A stretch of 64,000 bases of DNA from Dongia sedimenti (GTDB lineage Bacteria > Pseudomonadota > Alphaproteobacteria > Dongiales > Dongiaceae), in assembly GCA_030715195.1 (NCBI GenBank), contig JAUYVI010000006.1, positions 1-64,000 of the forward strand, written 5' to 3'. Position 1 is the first letter of the stretch, and each line of letters starts with the position of its first letter. Positions 60,527 through 64,000 of the stretch are shown here, one piece after another. The position numbers and the translations under genes were made by a program. Below the pieces are notes generated by a model. The model was not told the origin of the DNA. It searched no databases and worked only from the letters and a program-made list of their open reading frames with translations.

Positions 60527-62248
60527 TCAAAGCTCCAGCGTGGCGGCGTTCTTGATCGCGTAAACGTGAAGCGTGGCGCTGCGGCCCCGGAGCTCGATCT
60601 CGTGCATCTTGCCGATCTCGCTCGGGATCTCCGCCGCCTGGACCAAGGTTTCCGAGACGACCAGCTGGCAGTTCAGCTCCTTGGTCGCGGTCTCCAGCCG
60701 GCTGGCGGTGTTGACCGTATCGCCCACGGCCGTGAGGGTGTGGATGGTGCCGAAGCCCATCTCGCCCACGATCGCCGGGCCGTAGTGAATGCCGATGCCG
60801 ATCCGCAAGGGCGCCTGCAATTCCTCGCCGAAGCTCGCGTTCATCTCCGCGAGATTGAGCGACATGCGCCGCGCCGCGTCGAGCGCCTGGGTCGCCGGAT
60901 TGCCCGGTTTCCCATCGACGCCGAACAAGGCCATGACGCCGTCGCCGATGAACTTGTCGAGATGCCCCCCGGATGCGATCACCGCCTCGCCCATGGCGCG
61001 GAAGTAGCGATTGAGCAGGAACACCACGTCGTAGGGCAGCCGCTGCTCGGAGAATTGCGTGAAGCCGCGGATATCGGCGAACAGCACGGCGATCTCGCGC
61101 TCCTTGCCGGAATGGAAGTCGGCTTGCGCCTGGGCCTGGCGCGAAGTCGCGCCGGGCGGCAGCAGCGGCACCACCTTGACGTAACCCTGCGGCCGCGCCT
61201 GGCAGGCGAGACGCGTGCCGGGGGCCGCGCCGACCCGCGCCAGCACGCGCAGCTCCTCGACGCTGGGCGGGGGCAAGGTGGCATCGCCGGCGAGAATCCG
61301 CACCCGGCAGGTGGAGCAGCGCCCGCGCCCGCCGCAGACCGAGGCATGCGGAATGTTGCCGATACGGCTCGCCTCCAGAATGGTGCTGCCCGGCTGGATG
61401 TTGACGACCTTGCCATCCGGATAGGCGACGCGGACGGCGCGGTGCCGGATCAGCCAGTCGCGCAGATACCGGCCCACGAGTACGCCCAGCACGATGACCG
61501 CGTAGCCGACCAGCGCGAAATCGAGCCAGAGGTAGAGCTGCTCGACCGCCTCGCGCCCGGGCAGGTGCCGCCGGACCGCCATGTCGTGGAACCAGCCCGG
61601 CTGCTTCGCGAGAGTCAGCACCTCGCGCGCCGCCTGCGCGAAGCCGAGCAGGGACAAGACCGGAATCAGTAGCGCCGCGGTGAACAGCGCGATGCGCGCT
61701 TTCGGGTACCAGGGCTTGAGCCGCAGCCAGAAGCCGATGCCGATGCAGCCATGGATCCAGGTGACCAGCACGGCCGTCGTCTGGACCGCGACCAGGATGC
61801 CGCTCGACGCCAGGGCGAGCACCGTCTCCTCGTAGGCATCGTCGAGGCCGAACACCCAATGCGCGACCGCTGTGCCGAGGAAATGCAGCGTCAGCAGCGG
61901 CGGGATCGAGAGACCGAGGATCAGCTGGGCGCCTTCCCAGAACGGCATCCGCAGGCTGTGGCGGTTGTAGAGCGCGCGCATGCCGAGCGCGAAATGCGTG
62001 ACGATCGAGAGGAGAAACAGGATCTCGATCGGCGGGAAGCGCCAGAAGGCGAGAAACGGAATCCGTCCCGCATCCATCGCCGCCAGCGAGACCAGGCCCA
62101 GCGCGTGGTTGAGGTTGTGGGTCAGCACATAGAAGAAGAGAAAGAGACCGGTCGCGAGCCTCAGGCGTCCCAGCAGGTGAGTGTGTCTGCCCGGCAAACC
62201 ATGCTCCCGATTTGGCAACGTCCCCGGCGCTATGATAAGAGCCTCCAC
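60527..62248 (-). CDS. membrane-anchored ferredoxin-adenylate cyclase fusion
   Basis: A 573-residue protein (GTG start). Residues about 30-260 form six or so helices with His pairs (THNLNHALG, VTHFALG, LHFLGTAVAH) that look like the SdhC-type heme-b anchor of redox-regulated cyclases. Residues 270-355 are a [2Fe-2S] ferredoxin domain with C305, C311, C314 and C349. Residues 380-565 form a class III cyclase with metal Asp in LFADIRGF, FIGDGVMALFG, and TVNTASRLE. It probably makes cAMP in response to quinone or redox state. It diverges from the DUF1289 gene across 39 bp. Confidence 0.88.
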   Translation of the reverse strand: MEALIIAPGTLPNREHGLPGRHTHLLGRLRLATGLFLFFYVLTHNLNHALGLVSLAAMDAGRIPFLAFWRFPPIEILFLLSIVTHFALGMRALYNRHSLRMPFWEGAQLILGLSIPPLLTLHFLGTAVAHWVFGLDDAYEETVLALASSGILVAVQTTAVLVTWIHGCIGIGFWLRLKPWYPKARIALFTAALLIPVLSLLGFAQAAREVLTLAKQPGWFHDMAVRRHLPGREAVEQLYLWLDFALVGYAVIVLGVLVGRYLRDWLIRHRAVRVAYPDGKVVNIQPGSTILEASRIGNIPHASVCGGRGRCSTCRVRILAGDATLPPPSVEELRVLARVGAAPGTRLACQARPQGYVKVVPLLPPGATSRQAQAQADFHSGKEREIAVLFADIRGFTQFSEQRLPYDVVFLLNRYFRAMGEAVIASGGHLDKFIGDGVMALFGVDGKPGNPATQALDAARRMSLNLAEMNASFGEELQAPLRIGIGIHYGPAIVGEMGFGTIHTLTAVGDTVNTASRLETATKELNCQLVVSETLVQAAEIPSEIGKMHEIELRGRSATLHVYAIKNAATLEL

Positions 62249-62287
62249 GATGAAGCACTACCAAAACCACACACTCCGTATGGCGTA

Positions 62288-62560
62288 ATGGCCGAAGACC
62301 AGCCGAAAACACCGCTTCGTGATTTCGCCGCCGAGCGCATGGCGGAACGCCAGCGCCGCCGCGCCGAGCGCCGGATGATGCTGGCCAGCGGGCCAGCGTC
62401 GCCCTGCGTCAGCGTCTGCCAGATGGACCCGATGACCGGATATTGCGTCGGGTGTTTGCGCACGATCGATGAGATCCGCGACTGGATCATCTCGACGCCG
62501 GACGAGCGCAACAAGATCCTCGCCCAGCTGCCCGGACGGAAAGAACGGTCCGGCCTGTGA
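62288..62560 (+). CDS. DUF1289 domain protein
   Basis: A 90-residue protein with the DUF1289 Cys pattern SPCVSVCQMDPMTGYCVGCLRT, likely binding a metal or Fe-S cluster, and the following W-containing helix DEIRDWIISTPDERNKIL. The N-terminal 35 residues are Arg-rich and charged. The function is not known. Its end overlaps the EamA transporter start as ATGA-like coupling, so they are cotranslated. Confidence 0.92.
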   Translation: MAEDQPKTPLRDFAAERMAERQRRRAERRMMLASGPASPCVSVCQMDPMTGYCVGCLRTIDEIRDWIISTPDERNKILAQLPGRKERSGL

Positions 62561-63489
62561 GTCTCGAAAGCGTGCGTGAAACGCCAGATCGCAGCGGACC
62601 CTGGCTGCTCGCCGGCATAACCCTGTTCTGGGGCCTGAACTTCGTCACCATCAAATACTCGGTGGAGGAGGTCCCGATCTGGACCTTCCGCACCATCTGC
62701 CTGCTGACCGGCGGGTTCGGCCTGCTCGGAATCGCCAAGGCGCTGGGCTTGAGCCTCCGCGTGCCGCGCGCCGAATGGCGGCCGCTGGTGATCGCGGCGA
62801 TCGGCAACATCACCGGCTGGCACATCTTCTCCGCCTGGGGCCTGCAATACGTGCCGGCCAGCCGCGGCACCATCCTCGCCTACACGATGCCGCTGTTCGC
62901 CGCCGTGATCTCGGTGCTCTGGCTCCGGCAGAAGATGACCGGCCTGATCATGACCGCGCTGGCTTCCGGCCTCGTCGCGCTGGCGATCCTGCTGGTGCCC
63001 ATCCGGGACGAGATCGTTGCGCATCCCTTCGGCCCGATGCTGATGCTGCTCGCCGCCGCCTTCTGGGCGTTCGGCACGGTGGCGCTGAAGCGCTATCGCT
63101 TCACCGTGCCGACCGCGGTGCTGGCCGGCTGGCAGATGCTGGTCGGCGGCATTCCGGTGTTCATCGGCTGGGCGCTGATCGACATCGATTTCGATCCGCG
63201 CCCGATCAGCCATGTCGCCTGGATGGCCGTCGCCTATTCCGCGATCGTGCCGATGATCTTCTGTCACTGGGCCTGGTTCCGCATCGTCGCAATCTACCCG
63301 GCGGCGGTGGCCGCGATCGGGACGCTCGCCATTCCGGTGGTGAGCGTGATCGCCGCGGCACTGCTCAAGGACGAGCCGATCGGGTTGTCGGAAATTCTCT
63401 CGCTCGGCCTGGTGCTGACCTCGCTCGCCTTGGTGCTCATCGTGCCGGCGCTGAAGAACCGCACGGCCCCTTTGCCGGAGCCGGAGTGA
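62557..63489 (+). CDS. EamA/DMT family transporter
   Basis: A 310-residue inner-membrane protein with ten predicted helices in two EamA repeats (WLLAGITLFWGLNFVTIKYSV and FGPMLMLLAAAFWAFGTVALKR). The drug/metabolite superfamily exports amino acids and other small metabolites. The GTG start at 62557 overlaps the DUF1289 stop. The substrate cannot be predicted. Pro and charged residues between the repeats are typical. Confidence 0.92.
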   Translation: MSLESVRETPDRSGPWLLAGITLFWGLNFVTIKYSVEEVPIWTFRTICLLTGGFGLLGIAKALGLSLRVPRAEWRPLVIAAIGNITGWHIFSAWGLQYVPASRGTILAYTMPLFAAVISVLWLRQKMTGLIMTALASGLVALAILLVPIRDEIVAHPFGPMLMLLAAAFWAFGTVALKRYRFTVPTAVLAGWQMLVGGIPVFIGWALIDIDFDPRPISHVAWMAVAYSAIVPMIFCHWAWFRIVAIYPAAVAAIGTLAIPVVSVIAAALLKDEPIGLSEILSLGLVLTSLALVLIVPALKNRTAPLPEPE

Positions 63490-63526
63490 CGCTCGAACTT
63501 TTACGGCCTGCGCCGGATCTAGGGCT

Positions 63527-63583
63527 CTAAAGGTGCATCAAGTGGTTGAGGTTAAAGCCGGTATCGCCTTCGACCGTGTTCAT
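63527..63583 (-). CDS. possible small ORF (18 residues)
   Basis: On the minus strand, ATG at 63583 reads MNTVEGDTGFNLNHLMHL and ends in TAG; GGAGA lies 6-10 bp upstream. It lies in the 274-bp gap between the EamA gene and the converging carA end. It may be a chance ORF; only the ribosome-binding site supports it. Confidence 0.25.
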   Translation of the reverse strand: MNTVEGDTGFNLNHLMHL

Positions 63584-63643
63584 ACGATTCTCCGTTCTGT
63601 AAAAGCCCGGTAAAAGTTGGCGGCGTATCGTGAACGCATGCGA

Positions 63644-63672
63644 GTCCCCTCCTCCTACAAGGGGGAGGGGAC
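63644..63672. terminator. 12-bp stem hairpin between transporter and carA
   Basis: GTCCCCTCC (63644-63652) pairs with GGAGGGGAC (63664-63672), extended inwards by TCC/GGG with a wobble and a TACAA loop. It lies in the gap after the carA gene end on the minus strand. No T-run is seen. Such pyrimidine/purine-rich palindromes are common between genes in alphaproteobacteria; compare the one at 69-87. Confidence 0.5.
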
Positions 63673-63763
63673 CATAGCGGGAGCGTCTCTCCGATCATGT
63701 AGAGTTGTACCACTTTTGTTCTATTAGTTCAATGCTTGTGGGACTGTGGTGAGTCCGTCTGCG

Positions 63764-64000
63764 TTACTTCCGCTTGGCTTCGATCTTCTCGACGAAGCGC
63801 TGGAACAGATAGTGGCTATCCTGCGGGCCGGGGGAGGCTTCGGGGTGGTACTGCACCGAGAAGATCGGCTTGCCGGTGACCTCGATGCCTTCGTTGGTGC
63901 CGTCGAACAGCGAGACGTGGGTGACGCTGACGTTCTTCGGCAGGCTTTCCGCCATCACTTCGAAGCCGTGGTTCTGGCTGGTGATCTCGACCCGGCCGGT
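63764..64000 (-). CDS. carA: carbamoyl-phosphate synthase small subunit, C-terminal part
   Basis: The 3' end of a minus-strand gene cut by the window edge, about 78 residues. It begins [19 protein letters not shown], then [13 protein letters not shown], and [20 protein letters not shown], the class I glutamine amidotransferase end of CarA with the catalytic His and Glu (YHPEASPG). CarA releases ammonia from glutamine for carbamoyl phosphate, used in arginine and pyrimidine synthesis. The ATG visible at 63958 is internal. Confidence 0.95.
   Translation of the reverse strand, partial: TGRVEITSQNHGFEVMAESLPKNVSVTHVSLFDGTNEGIEVTGKPIFSVQYHPEASPGPQDSHYLFQRFVEKIEAKRK

Overview
The window is a high-GC bacterial chromosome segment, most likely from an alphaproteobacterium of the Rhodospirillales type. 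The evidence is the codon usage, the block of CnoX-like thioredoxin, LON-domain protein, Trm112, DUF971 protein and UbiH-type hydroxylase, an OhrR/Ohr pair, a DUF1289 protein, carA, and many ABC-transporter catabolic operons. The taxonomy is inference from gene content only.

Layout. (1) 1-7.9 kb: an SDR gene diverges from a sugar-type (Rbs-like) ABC operon of permease, periplasmic binding protein, a second permease fused to an SMP-30-like beta-propeller, a stand-alone propeller and a double ATPase. (2) 8.1-12.6 kb: three tightly packed genes for cytosolic proteins: a patatin-like phospholipase, a subtilisin-like protease with a long unassigned N-terminus, and a ComEC-like metallo-beta-lactamase hydrolase. 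This is the best candidate for an undescribed system, possibly a proteolysis-linked conflict or defence module. (3) 12.6-20.5 kb: a type I secretion adaptor and ABC exporter, a LysR regulator, and a 1150-residue secreted RTX phosphodiesterase with a LysR-type box in front of it. (4) 20.6-22.6 kb: a frameshifted integrase remnant, a pentanucleotide tandem repeat of ten copies, and an N-terminally shortened class II aldolase.

(5) 22.7-30.2 kb: a catabolic operon (SDR, GntR regulator, threonine-dehydratase-like enzyme, RidA-like protein, SMP-30 lactonase, MR/MLE enolase-superfamily enzyme), preceded by a GlxA-type regulator and followed by a second, paralogous GntR regulator. (6) 30.2-50.4 kb: a large catabolic locus. 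A Dpp-type peptide/amine transporter is encoded with a class III CoA-transferase and a bifunctional beta-oxidation enzyme on the minus strand. Divergent from it are an IclR regulator and a lipoyl-domain/hydrolase E2-like protein. Next come a four-carbon acid sugar kinase and an acyl-CoA dehydrogenase (minus), then an amine oxidase, cupin, fused E1 dehydrogenase, the transporter binding protein and two aminotransferases (plus). A 15-bp palindrome of IclR type, TGGAATTTAATTCCA, occurs in three intergenic regions of this locus, which argues that it is one regulon. A plausible flow is uptake, deamination, oxidative decarboxylation to an acyl-CoA and beta-oxidation; the substrate is unknown.

(7) 50.5-64 kb: mostly core genome. 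It holds tRNA-Gly(GCC), OhrR/Ohr with an operator inside the promoter spacer, a YbaK-type deacylase, the CnoX-LON-Trm112-DUF971 run, HAD phosphatase and UbiH-like hydroxylase, a Cys-rich secreted unknown, a methyltransferase, a DUF4139 protein, a membrane-anchored ferredoxin/adenylate-cyclase fusion, DUF1289, an EamA exporter, and the 3' end of carA at the right edge. No CRISPR array, rRNA or intact insertion sequence was seen.
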